DNA from: CAVTQZ01 sp963737015
GTDB taxonomy: Bacteria > Actinomycetota > Acidimicrobiia > Acidimicrobiales > UBA8190
Direction of reading: 5' to 3'
NCBI GenBank assembly: GCA_963737015.1
Contig: CAVTQZ010000002.1
Coordinates: 484,108 to 548,107 of the forward strand
Length of the DNA: 64,000 bases
Under the pieces are notes generated by a model. It was given only the letters and a program-made list of their open reading frames with translations, was not told where the DNA came from and ran no database searches. The translations under genes were made by a program, and so were the position numbers. Positions within the stretch are counted from its first letter, which is position 1. Every line of letters begins with the position of its first letter. Shown here piece by piece: positions 10,490 to 21,021 of the stretch.

Positions 10490-12737
10490 TTAATCGGTTC
10501 CAATCGTGTTCGAGTTGATCCCGTCAGCCGTTACGTAATCGGAACCACCGCGTTCGGTGTCGTAACACGTGTTGGACTAAGCGTCTCGGTACTGCTACTC
10601 AAAGTAGTCGAGTAGGGGCCGTAGGCCGTGCCCTCTTCCACGCAATACCACGTAACTCTTCCGGTAGGGAAGTTAGTGAAGGTGATATTCATCCAGTGCC
10701 CTGCAGGGGCGGCGTTGCTTCCCCAACCGATCGTGATCGACGCCGGCGGAGGTGGCGGCGGAGGTGGCGGCGGAGGTGGTGTCGTGGTCGTCGTCGTGGT
10801 CGGCGGCGGAGGTGGTGTCGTGGTCGTCGTCGTGGTCGGCGGCGGAGGTGGTGTCGTGGTCGTCGTCGTGGTCGGCGACGGAGGTTGCGTCGTGGTCGGC
10901 GCCGGAGCCACGGCCGAACCGGTCCCAGACGATGTGATGGGAGGGGGCGCGATCACTACGGTTGTGGGCGGTGTGTAACTCGGCGTCGGCAAAGGCTCTG
11001 TGGTGGCGCTCCCCTGGGCGGCGGGAGCGATAACAGTAACAAGCACGTGGGACTGTAGGTTCCCAGCTTGGGCATTCACAGTGGGGTCCCCGGGAAATTG
11101 CCGAGACGAGACCACCGTTCACAGTTACCACGGCCGGATTAGATGATGTCCAGGCTACTCCAGCCAAGACTGCGTCAGACGCCGGTGCATCATTGCTCAT
11201 GGTCCCCTGCGGACTGAGTTGGTAAGTCTGGCCGACCGCCAGTGAAGCCGTCGACGGACTCACCATTAGAGCTTCGAGTGTCACAGGGGCTGCACTAGGT
11301 GACACTCGATTCGAATAAGTGCTAGACGCTTGTCGCTGGGCCGAAGCCCATGTCCGCAAACGACTCAGCTTTGCGCCAGTGCCCGGGACCGGGATGTCGT
11401 AAAGCAGTTCGAGCTCATCGTTCGGCGCGAGGTTCTGCACGTCGTACAGGACGATCGGGTCGCGAGTCACGATCTGATTAGGCGACGGATCGAACCGGAC
11501 GATGTCGGCGTTGCGTGCGAGTGTTTTGGGGATCGCTTCGTAGATTGATCCGCTCTCGGGAGACCCTGAAGAATTGTCGATATGGATGACAGAGTGCAGC
11601 TCGTTCCCGTCGGCTCCCTGCAATTTCCAGATCATCGACAGCACGAGGCCATTTGGGTACGCGGCGGGAGGAATCGTAAGAGACAGATGGGGTCGGCCCT
11701 GATCCGCCGCTGACAAGGAGAGCCGTCAGCCCTGCGATCAATGCCAGGAGAGCCGCCGCCCCGATCGCAATCGCCTTGCGGCTCAGCGTGAACCTGGAAT
11801 TGTCTCCGGGCGTCTTCGTGCTCTTTAGGACCGTCGCCTTTTCGTCTGCGCGTCGGCCAATGCCCTTCAGTTTGAGCGACGTTGGCAGGGCGTCCTCGTG
11901 TTCTGGAGGTGAGGCGGGCATGGGAGGAAGGCCCCGGATGTCTGGCTCTATGGCTTGAAGTCGCTTGGATGCCTGGGCCGCTATGGGACGTTCGTGGGGG
12001 TTCTTTGCCAACATGGGGGTGATTTCATTCCAGAGCGCAGTAGGGAGACCCTTGGGCTGAACTGCTATTTCTTCAAGATGACGACGCAGGACAGCCACTG
12101 GGTGTCCCCCGCTGAACGGGGTGAATCCGGTCAGCATCTCGTAGAGAACGATTCCGGCGCTATACACGTCGGCAGCTGGTGTGGCGTGGTCACGCTCGGC
12201 CAGTTCGGGTGCCAGGTATTCCGGTGTCCCGATCAGACCCGTTAGCTTCGTGAGGGTTGGTCCGTGGGTTAGGCGAGCAATCCCAAAGTCGGTGAGCCTG
12301 GGTGACCCTTCGGTGTCGAGGAGGATGTTCTCAGGCTTCACGTCGCGATGCACAACTTCGATAGCGTGCACCGCGGCCAGAGCGTCCAGAAGCTTGGCTA
12401 TGAGCTGGACAGCCGCTGACGGTGCGAATGTTCCTCGAGCCGTGAGTTCCCGTCGGAGGTCCGTTCCGGACACCAGATCCATGAGGATGCCTGCGGATCC
12501 ACCTTCGATGACGAGATCGAGGAAACCTTGACGAGGTAAGGGTGATCCAGGCTGCACAAGACGTTGCGCTCCTGGACGAAGCGTGCGATGACCTGTGGAT
12601 CGCCCACCAGTTCAGGGCGCAGGAGCTTCACAGCGATGGGGGCATCGCCATCTTCGCGACTTGCCGTCCGGACTTCTCCCCGTGGCTCCTCGCCCCACCA
12701 CCTGGCCGAGTCCGTAGCCGGCGAAGGTCGTTGTCAT
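10490..12737 (-). CDS. Receptor-type Ser/Thr protein kinase with long extracellular stalk
   Basis: ATG at 12737 (MTTTFAGYGLGQVVGRGATG, the Gly-rich loop) and IAVKLLRPELV (the ATP-binding Lys) lead into a PknB-type kinase domain. VVHRDVKPENILLD, LTDFGIARL and EYLAPEL carry the catalytic Asp, the DFG and the APE. A membrane span (AIAIGAAALLALIAGLTALL) follows. Outside are an Ig-like region, a bacterial Ig-like group 2 domain (LMVSPSTASLAVGQTYQL, then WTSSNPAVVTVNG), a Pro/Thr stalk of repeated TTTTTTTPPPPP, and a C-terminal domain (GHWMNITFTNFPTGRVTWYC, then CYDTERGG) ending at 10490. About five frame breaks (near 12700, 12550, 11700, 11110 and 10570). The gene lies 18 bases after the T7SS accessory gene, so kinase and secretion genes are probably co-expressed. 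Likely a wall-spanning sensor. Confidence 0.75.
10738..10890 (+). repeat. 36-bp tandem repeat encoding the Pro/Thr stalk
   Basis: Three near-identical 36-base units, each coding 12 residues of Thr and Pro on the minus strand, followed by a pure GGC/GGA tract. It lies in the kinase extracellular stalk. Copy number can change stalk length in frame. Confidence 0.8.
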
Positions 12738-12755
12738 GATGCTGTCTCCAGTTGG

Positions 12756-13363
12756 TTAGGCGGCTACGCCGTCTGGGCAAGTGCGGACGTCGAAGCTCGA
12801 AGCGATGCGGTCGAAGACGGTGACAAGTCGTTCTCCGGTGTGGCTTGTGAGGCTGAAAAGCGAGAGGATCGCCACTACGGGGGCGTCCGGGGCCACTTTG
12901 ATGTACTGAAACAGTTGTTTGCCCGAAGTATCGCCCTTTGTGCGATCGATGCGAAGCGCCTGTCCAGACGTCAGCTCGAAGCGCAGGCAGCGCGCCGAGT
13001 TCGTCGGCTTGCTCGGCAGCGACCGTGATCTCTTCGAGGGGGTCGACCTCGGGGCCGATCCCTTCCAAACGGTGTACCGACACGACGGCTCCAGTAGTGA
13101 TCAGGGTCACTGCGTCGTCCTGTCGGACCGGTTGACAGCACCACCCGGAGAGTGCGGCTCCATCGTGGACGAGGGCGGAGAATGCCCGTAGGACGCCTGC
13201 TCCGAGATCGGCAGGGCTGTCAGCACCTGATGCAAGCCGGAATCGTTCTACAGCGGAGCCGGTAGCCCGAACTGCTTCATGCACAGCGTCGCGATCAATG
13301 GGGATCGATTCGAAGCCAACCATTTGGAAGGCCGATAACCACCTGCATCAAGGGATCCGACAT
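12756..13363 (-). CDS. T7SS-associated unknown protein, translationally coupled
   Basis: The start ATG at 13363 overlaps the stop of the upstream T7SS-signal protein (TGATG). The N-terminus MSDPLMQVVIGLPNGWLRID runs in one frame and continues, after a break near 13310, with IDRDAVHEAVRATGSAVERF. A second break near 12960 leads to the C-terminal half (QLFQYIKVAPDAPVVAILSL, ending RTCPDGVAA at 12756). About 200 residues, soluble, no signal peptide, mixed alpha/beta. No family recognised. Coupling to a secreted substrate makes a dedicated chaperone or immunity-type partner the obvious hypothesis, but nothing in the sequence proves it. Confidence 0.55.
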
Positions 13364-14824
13364 CAGTTGGCGAACTCGTTGAGCGAGTGGGCGATCTTCG
13401 AAGCGGCGTCGTTCGTGATCAATCTGCCGAGCGGGGGCGCGATCGCATGATCCACAAGGCCATCAATCGAAGGCTGTAACCCATTGTCACGATCGAATCC
13501 AACCATTGTCGTTGCCAGGTCGAGCTGACCATTGCTCCACGTATCAGTGACGTCGTCCATCGACGGGATGCCAGAACCGTCCAGTCCTTTACCCGCCAGA
13601 AAGTCCGTTGCCAAGCCAACGTCTGAATCGGTCATGGCGTTGACGTCGCTTTGAAGATTGACCTGGTTATCACGTCCGTCTGATTCCATCAGCACGTCGG
13701 ATCCGACCTCTGCTGTGTTGACAGCCGCGCTGGCCGTATCCACAGCCTTCTCGACGGTGAATACTTCCCCCAGCGTGCTCGCCGCCGCAGGAAGTATCGC
13801 CAAGGCCAGTTCGGGCTGTGCGATACATGCCACAACAGTGAGAACGACGATGGCGCCGACCACATAGGGAGCAGCGTCGTCCACCACGGTGGCCACGTCG
13901 TCGACAACCCGAGCGAGAGCATGAGTAACAGTGTGGATTTCGGGAGCAGCAGCCACGAGATCGCGGACGCTCCATCTGGCCAGGTCGACGAGGCCGGCCG
14001 GATTCCCGCTCAAAACCAGTGCCACGTCTCGGGTTTCCCGGCTGACGTCGTGCTCGACGTGAGTGCTGAAGCTCGAGACGTCCCGGCGGACGCGTGGTCG
14101 ATCCAGTCCCGCTTCTGTACATTGAAGGAACTGGCCAACGCCAGCCTGTCGAGAAGAGTCTCTATCGCTGACTCCCAGAAAGAGTGATCTGTGATGAGAC
14201 CTGCCGACAATCGCTGAGTTTGCTCTCGGCATCGTTGAAAGTGCTCTGCGCTGCTTTCGCCGCCTGCTCGGCAACCGCCTGTTGAAGGCGGGCGTCGGAG
14301 ATTTGGTTTGTGAGTCCGTCGATGGTTGATTGCAGGCTTGTCGACGAGACGACATCCCCTGTGAGCACTGCTGCATCATGGGCCGCCTGGGCGACTTCGA
14401 GCCGTCCTTCCGCGTACCAGCAAATTCCCCTCGGCACTTCGTATCTGGCTTTGGGACGCGGCGGAAGAGCGGACGAGGCTTTTTGACTGTCAGCCGAGGC
14501 CTGGTGAGCTTGCTCAAGGACTTGTTGTGCCTGTTGCTGCAACGACCCAAGTCCTGGGCGTATTCGCCCAGGGCCGATACTGCTATTTGGTGTCCATTTG
14601 CGATGCTATCGAGATCCTTCGGCACCCCATGGATCGACGCGAGGAAGTTTCCGGCGGCCTCTCCGCGTGATGTCACCGATCCGGTTTGCTGACCTATTAA
14701 CGCGAGACTGTCTCGGGCCGAACCAGCGGCGTTGAGTACCGGGCGAAAAGCATCGGCGGCGTTCTCGAAGAATTTGGGAAGCCCCCGGCGTGGGGTTTTC
14801 GCCTAGTACGGACCAGTCAGTCAC
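13363..14824 (-). CDS. Large T7SS-signal protein, putative secreted effector
   Basis: GTG start at 14824, 11 bases after the EspC-like gene. The N-terminus WSVLGENPTPG followed by FFENAADAFRPVLNAAGSAR matches the putative T7SS secretion-signal domain found before actinobacterial polymorphic toxins. A long helical coiled region follows (QQQAQQVLEQAHQASADSQK; LQQAVAEQAAKAAQSTFNDA), then VVDDVATVVDDAAPYVVGA and a hydrophobic segment (AIVVLTVVACIAQPELALAI), and an acidic C-terminus ending LITNDAASKIAHSLNEFAN. No toxin domain is recognisable in the last 150 residues. At least four frame breaks (near 14780, 14550, 14420 and 14180). Inferred to be exported by the FtsK/EccC-like ATPase upstream. Confidence 0.6.
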
Positions 14825-14835
14825 CGTGCCTATCC

Positions 14836-15139
14836 TCAGTGACCGCTCGCCCTGCCGGTCGACTGCATGATGCCAGTCGCAAGCGACGAGTCGGCGGTTT
14901 CGTAGCTTTGTGCAGACTCAGAGAGCAGACCGCTCATCTTCGAGAGTTGCTTGTGTATCTCACTGATTGCTTCACTCGAGGCCTCGGTAAAACGTTCGAT
15001 TGCGTTGACGAGTCGCTCGTCACCGGCATAGGTAGGGTTGGAGCCCGTTGACGGCAGCGTTTTTCAAGGAGTCGAGCAGCGTGCCGAACTGAGAGGAGAG
15101 CCCAAGGAGGACACCAGGCTCGACCTCGAAAGTTGTCAC
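14836..15139 (-). CDS. EspC/DUF2580-like ESX small helical protein
   Basis: GTG start at 15139 gives MTTFEVEPGVLLGLSSQFGT. After one break near 15040 the frame continues with GDERLVNAIERFTEASSEAI and MSGLLSESAQSYETADSSLA, ending at 14836. About 100 residues, a helix-turn-helix hairpin in the size and pattern of ESX-1 secretion-associated EspC/DUF2580 proteins, including the C-terminal Y-E-x-x-D that serves as the T7SS export signal. It sits between the WXG100 gene and the large T7SS-signal protein and is probably secreted with them. Confidence 0.65.
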
Positions 15140-15180
15140 CGCTCACTCCACCTAACAGTGTCCTTGCAAAGCCGAAGGGT

Positions 15181-15478
15181 CAGACCTGGGTGAAAGAGGA
15201 CGCCACGCTCTGTTCGGTGGACTCGTAGGAGGTGGCAGCGTTCTTTGTGAGCTGGGCGATACCGGTGAGAGCGCTGTGTAGTCCTGTGGCGTCTCGCTGC
15301 CACTGCTCCCAAAGCGCCTCGAACTGTGCTTGAGCTGCTCCAACCCACTGCGATTGCAGGGGAGAAACAACGCCGGCGAGACGGGACAGCGTCGCCTCGA
15401 CGTCGGCCGCACCCGCTCGTCAACTGCGCGGGAGATCTCCTGTAGTTGCTCAGGGGTTACTGAGATGGACCCGGCCAT
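15181..15478 (-). CDS. WXG100-family (ESAT-6-like) protein
   Basis: ATG at 15478 (MAGSISVTPEQLQEISRAVD). After one break near 15420 comes EATLSRLAGVVSPLQSQWVG, which holds the W-x-G turn, then AQFEALWEQWQRDATGLHSA and the C-terminal tail SYESTEQSVASSF, ending at 15181. Length about 99 residues, standard for WXG100. The 298-base span is not a multiple of three, so one base is missing or extra. WXG100 proteins are exported as helical-hairpin dimers by type VII secretion and gate the EccC ATPase. It follows the eccC-like gene by about 88 bases. Confidence 0.75.
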
Positions 15479-15566
15479 TTTGACGCCCTCCTTGTGCGTG
15501 GAACGGGCGCCGTGACAGTCTTCCACCCGTTTCCCAACATCACGCTATAGGGCGATGGCGCGGAGA

Positions 15567-18500
15567 TCAACGGTCGATCAACGCAATTGGCGCACTTCGG
15601 TTTCGGCTAATTGGACCAGGCTCGTAGCCCCCGTTCGATACGTGTAAGCCCCTTCCCGCTTGGCCATCGAAGAGGAGAGTGCGGGGCAAACGGAGACCAA
15701 AGAGATCGCCATCTGAGGGGGCGGCCGGGCTGAGTAGAAGCCCGGATCGCGACTTCCGAGTTCTAGCTACTAGGGGCCGGAATGCCGCCGCGTTGAGATC
15801 GGCGACGTTCCCGGCGAGTACGACGCTCAGTGGCTGACCACGCGCCCCGCGACGCAGGAGTTGTTCGATCGCCCCACCCCAGGCACCGTCCAGCATCATT
15901 TCGACGTCGTCAACGAGGACTACCCACGGACGTTCGTCGTCGGAGGCTAGGTGCGCAAGCAGGTCGTCCGGCGTGGACGAGCGGCTTGACACGAGGGTGA
16001 CGGAGCCGGCCGATTCACCCGCCGCTCGACCCACAGCCGAATCGGGGCGGGCCACCGTGATCACTTGGGTGCCACGGAAGGCAAAAGAGCGAGCGAAGGC
16101 GGCCAAGACCGTGCTCTTTCCCGAGCGGCGGGGCCCAGCGACGAGGAATCCGGGCCCCTCTCGCTCGAGGTCGACGGCAAGTGGATGCAGATCGTTCCCG
16201 GCTACACCGATCACGGCTGTGACGGGAGATGCTGATCCTTCTTGATCGAGGGCCTCGAACGCCACGTGACTTGGGAAAACGGCGACTCGGGTCGGCGTGC
16301 GCCCCTGTGGTGCCGAATCCACCTTTGCGGCAAGTGCACTAAGGGCCGCGTCTTTGCCCGGCACCTGACGTGTCGTCGACAAGGACGCCGACTTGTACTT
16401 CCACTCCTGAGTCTGCACGGAAGGCTCGGCCGGGACTGATCTGGTCAGGAAGACGGTGGGGATTGAGACCGGCGAGACCGTAGCTCGACCGGTCGTTGAA
16501 GCGCATGACCAACCGAGTCTCTGCAAGTGTTGCCATACGCCCTATCAGCAGGCTGCGGTCACCGGTGACAACCATGCGGACACCGACAGCTTGCCCCTCG
16601 GTGAGGATCTGGTGGACGGCGCTCACAAGCCGTCCACCGTCGAGTCCTTCAAAGGCTGACTTGAATGCGTCCCACCGATCGACCATGACAAGCAGATAGG
16701 GAAGCCGCTCGCTTTTCGGAACGCTTCTCCGCTGCTCGGGAAGGCTTGACCAACCACCGTGCGAAAAGATTGCCTGCCTACTTTGAATCTGCTCGACAAG
16801 CATCGTCAACAGCCGCTCAAGTCGCTCGCCTTCGGTCCGACTCACGATGGCGCCGCAGTGAGGAAGGTCTGCCATGGCCCTCAGAGCGCCGTTTCCGCAG
16901 TCGATGCCGTAGAGGTTGACATCTTCTGGTTTTGCGTACATAGCCAGCGCCCCAGCCAAGGTACGCAACATCGTGGTCCGACCAACGCCGCTGTCCCCGG
17001 CTACGAATACGTGTCCACTTTCAGCAAGCCGCAGCACAGCGGCGACTTGTCGCTGTTCATCGGGACGGTCCTCGAGGCCGAATGGCAGCATTGGCTCCGT
17101 CTCGTCAGGATTCTCGGCTGAAAGGTGTTCGAGGAGGATCGTTCCAGCTAGTGGCTCGAGCCATGGGCTGCGCGGAGGCCCGACGTTGATGGCCTTAGCG
17201 GCGTCTCGGAGGGCGAGGACCAACGTGCCAAGGTCGGTTTCGGCGTGTTCGCTAGTCATTGCATCGGGGACTCGCTGTCAACTTGACGAGGTTGTGAGGA
17301 TCTATGACGCGGAGCCGTCGGCTGACGAGACGTGCCGCGAGTGCGTCTCTTTCCTCCCACTCGCGGAGCTTGGAACTCCACCAGGCCCGTCATGGCCAAC
17401 GCGCACGTATCCCCGGCCAGCTGTTCCCTTGTTGATGCGTGCAGCTAGTGGACTATCGATGACGTCGGCGCTGTCCATGGTGTCTGTGACGCGCATGGCG
17501 ATGCGAAGATTCGTGTTCGTCTTTATGGCGGGCGATACGACGCCGGCAGGCCTTTGTGTGGCGAGGATGAGGTGGATCCCTAGGGATCGTCCGTGCCGAG
17601 CAGGGTCAATTAGCCCGTCGACGAACTCAGGTAGCTCCTCTACAAGCGTGGCGAACTCGTCGATCACGATGAGTATCCGCGGGACGTGCTCCAGCTCCCC
17701 GTCCCAGTCGTCCCTGTGGCGCCAGTAATCGTCGATGTCATTGACTCCAACGTCATGAACAAGAGGTTCGCGACGAATGCAACTCGGCGGCGAGCGACCT
17801 GAGGGCGCGTTCGGTGAGATGACCGTCAAGGTCTGTCACCATTCCGCCTATCGCTGGAGGAAGCTGAGCACATTCACGAAAAGCGCTTCCACCCTTGTAG
17901 TCGATGAGGACGAAATTGAACGAGTCGGGCCGATTGCCGATCGCAAGACTCGCTATCAGCGTTTGCAACAGCTCGCTCTTCCCTGATCCCGTTGTCCCCG
18001 CGACCAGGCCGTGTGGGCCATCTCGTCGGAGATCAAGATGGAACGGGCCAGTTTTGCTGACGCCGATCACCGCTGAGGTGGTACGACCACCGCTGGCCCA
18101 TCCTGCAGTTACCTCTTCGCTTGTAGGCGGATTCAATCCGAGGATGTCCAGCAAGGTGATCGATGAAGGAAGACCTCCGCTTGTTTGAGACTGATGCTCG
18201 AGCCGAAAAGGCGCAAGGTGACGAGCCAAAGTCTCGGGCCATTCGGAGGCGATGCAATCGGAAGTGATCTCCGATTGCTCTGTTCCGTCGGGACGCGGTC
18301 AAGCGCAGATCACCCTTGGGACCGGCATCGAAAGATGCGACTGCGCGGCACGCGACGGGGAGATCCAAACGAGAAGCGGCGATACAGATGGCGAAGACGC
18401 CGACGGCCGGACCCTGCTGGAGGACGGCCGCCAGGCTCGGATGGCTCTGGAGATGGCCGGAACCAACCAGTACAACGACCACCGCTGCATCGCTGTCGGA

Positions 18501-19987
18501 ACGCTGGTCACGCCCAACCGGGCTCTGTACCTGGCGGCGTCTGTTGATGAGCGATTCCAGCCTCTCGGCGATCTGACCGACCGATTCGTCGTCGAAAGCA
18601 ACATCTGAGATACCGACGGTGCCTTCTCGCTTGCGGGTGTGGGGAAGCCACATCGTCCACTGCCAAAAGGGAAGCTGGTCAGGGTCGGCCACGACCATGA
18701 TGCGCAGCCCGTTGGGGGCGTGGAACGAGGCCAGCTGGCCTACCAACCATTGTCCGAGTGTCGCCACGTTCTCGCCGTCACCGGCGATGCCGAGGACGCC
18801 AGCTTGCCGCAGCTCGATGGCAATGGGGGCGAATAGATTGGGCGGCTTCACCGCGGCCGGCTCATTGTCCGGGGGTGGGCAGTGCTCGCAAGGTTGATGT
18901 CGGCCACCTGGTTGGCCGTTCCCAGTCGGAGAGAAAGGAAGTCGTCGTCGGAGGGTCGACGTTCCCACAGGCGTGCCGAGGGGCCGGTGGCAATGATTAC
19001 CACCTCGTCTGGGTTCGGGAATGCATGAGAGCGGGCTCGCGCCTGGACCTCGACGATCGCCTGTAGCTCAGCGGCAAATCGGGCTCGGCGCTCCTCGTAT
19101 TGGACAAGTGCCTTACGATGAGACCGGCTACCTCGCCGACGATCGGTGAGATAATTGCCTACAGCCATGGCAGGGCTCAGGAGAGCGAAGAGGAGGAACA
19201 GTGGGTTCACCACGGCCATGGCTCCGCCAACCACCAGTGGTAGCACGACGCCAACAATTGAGAGTGGGTTCCGGGAACGCTCCATTGGTGGCGCCGGAAC
19301 ATCCAGGTGGGCCGCAGCACTGCGGGCGACAATGCGCGGCGGACGGTTGAGAATCACTGTTCCGTCGCTGGCAAGCACCGTTGAGGCCGGAGGTCCGGTC
19401 GCAAAGGAGACCGCGAGCAACGAGTCGCCGACTTCGACAGTGTCACTCGGAGTAAGGGGCGTCGCCGTGTTGATGGTCACGCCCGAGATCACTGTGCCGT
19501 TGGCCGATCCCACGTCTTCGATCGTGACACCCGACTGCGAGATCCGGATGCGGGCGTGAGTTCGAGAGATGGTTTCGTCGGAGGGGAGTGAAATATCCGC
19601 TCTTGACGATCGCCCGATGACATATTCACCGGGAGTTAATTGCCAGGATTTGCCGATATCAGGACCGGCAATCGCGCTGAGCCGAGTAGTAGCGCTTCGT
19701 TCCGACTGCGAATCACTGGCTGGCAAGTGGTCAGGATCGGCCGCTTCCAGGATTGCCCCGTTGCGTGCGCCAGCTTCGGTCAGTCGCTCCAAACGATCGA
19801 TGGGCCGCCCACGGATCAGCCATGTCGTCTGCCTATCGACGAACTGGGTGAGTAGAGGCTCTACGTCCCCTAACGTCGCGTCGTCTGCCGCCGTGAGTAA
19901 GACATCATGTTTCGAACTGCTTCGCAGATCCAAGACAGTGAGGAGTACCTCCACGGTAAAGAAGCCTACCGAGGGACTCGCCCGCAA
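15567..19987 (-). CDS. eccC: FHA-FtsK/SpoIIIE type VII secretion ATPase (EccC-like)
   Basis: Either TTG at 19987 or GTG at 19954 is the start. Domain order: an N-terminal segment with DVLLTAADDATLGDVEPLL; an FHA phosphothreonine-binding domain (YVIGRSSRADISLPSDETIS, SRTHARI, VGSANGTVI); two membrane spans (IVGVVLPLVVGGAMAVV, LFLLFALLSPAMAVGNYL); then three FtsK-type ATPase domains. ATPase 1 has Walker A GTTGSGKSE and Walker B RILIVIDEFATL. ATPase 2 has GDSGVGRTT, with Arg replacing the Walker Lys. ATPase 3 has GPRRSGKST and WVVLVDDVEMML. About 1,470 residues over at least five frame breaks (near 18950, 18100, 17790, 17280 and 16400). This is the motor that energises WXG100 export. No eccB, eccD, eccE or mycosin lies in the window. 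Confidence 0.8.
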
Positions 19988-20111
19988 GATAGGGCGTCAG
20001 CAGCCGCACACGAACGGAGCCGAAGCACTGGCCCTAGTTCGATGCCAACGGAAAACGACGACGCTGCCAACGTCCGGCGCGTACTAGGAACTTAGTTCTA
20101 CAAGGAGCGAG

Positions 20112-20716
20112 ATGTCTCTGATCCCTGACGACACGGTACTCGCCGAGGGCGAGGACTATCTCCTCGTTGAGACCAGGGATGGTTACCAGATCTGGTCCGT
20201 GGCTGACTACCCCGCACAGCGTCGCAAGCGCATGCCCGACGACGAGTACGTTCGAACCAGCGCTGGCTTATCGGCCGCCTGGAACGCTTTTGGCGTGCTT
20301 GAGCCGAAAGCTGCCGAATCGCAGGCACCGCCGTCAGTGGTACTTGCGGCCGACCCGCCGATGCCGGCGGCTTGGTCCTCCCAGGTACTGGTCACCACTC
20401 GCTTTGAGCTGGCTGGTCATCGGATCTTGAAAGAGTCGGAGTAGTAACTGGAACGACGGTGAGGGCTCGACATCTGGGGGCGAAGCTCTTGGCCGGGGTT
20501 ACGCAGAACTTTGGTGGCGAAATCCCCGGTTACACAAAGCTGATTTCCGAAGCCCGCCAGGAAGCGTTCGAGCGTATGTGCGCCGAAGCCGCCGACAGAG
20601 GAGCGAATGCCATCGTAGCGGCCGGTTTCAACACGGGGGAGCTGTTCGAGATCGCGGTGGAGCTTCTTGCATACGGCACGGCCGTTGTTGTCGAGTCCCT
20701 TTCGCCTCGTGACTAA
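20112..20716 (+). CDS. YbjQ/UPF0145-domain protein with N-terminal extension
   Basis: AAGGAG precedes the ATG at 20112. The first 85 residues (EDYLLVETRDGYQIWSVADY) are unassigned. They run into VLVTTRFELAGHRILKE, after which one missing base near 20436 creates a false stop. Restoring it gives LGVVTGTTVRARHLGAKLLA, then GGEIPGYTKLISEARQEAFE, then GANAIVAAGFNTGELFEIAV and LLAYGTAVVV, a complete YbjQ pentamer-forming domain. Role of the family is unclear (heavy-metal or stress associated). Divergent from the T7SS operon; the 125 bases between the two starts hold both promoters. Confidence 0.7.
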
Positions 20717-20976
20717 CAGGGATCGCTACCCGCGGTCGTACGGGCAGCATCGCGTGGGCGCAGGTCAAGCCCGGGAAGGAACAATTGATTTACCTCCTCC
20801 AAGTCCCATCGCTCGTGTCGTCCGTCGTGCGCCACGAACTCGATCTCTATGACGCCAGACTTTTGATCCCCATCAATGTGGCATGCGGCACACCGCAAAA
20901 GCTGGGTGAATCTGCCACGCGAGCCAGCACCTGCGGGCGGGACCGCGCCGGTCGTGGAGATTGCTCTGAGCGTCAC
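20713..20976 (-). CDS. Possible small protein, unknown
   Basis: An 87-codon frame whose stop overlaps the stop of the convergent YbjQ gene. The middle reads naturally (CAACHIDGDQKSGVIEIEF, then HERWDLEEVNQLFLPG). No family recognised. The opposite strand is also open here, so confidence is low. Confidence 0.3.
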   Translation of the reverse strand: MTLRAISTTGAVPPAGAGSRGRFTQLLRCAACHIDGDQKSGVIEIEFVAHDGRHERWDLEEVNQLFLPGLDLRPRDAARTTAGSDPC

Positions 20977-21021
20977 CAGTCATTACGGTCTAGCTCAGTT
21001 GAGGCGAAGTGGAGCAGCAAA

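Noticed and set aside
10740..10890. Regularly spaced GGC/GGA-GTCGTGGTC repeats, superficially array-like
   Set aside because: The units are contiguous 36-base coding repeats for Thr/Pro in the kinase stalk, with no unique spacers, so this is not a CRISPR array.
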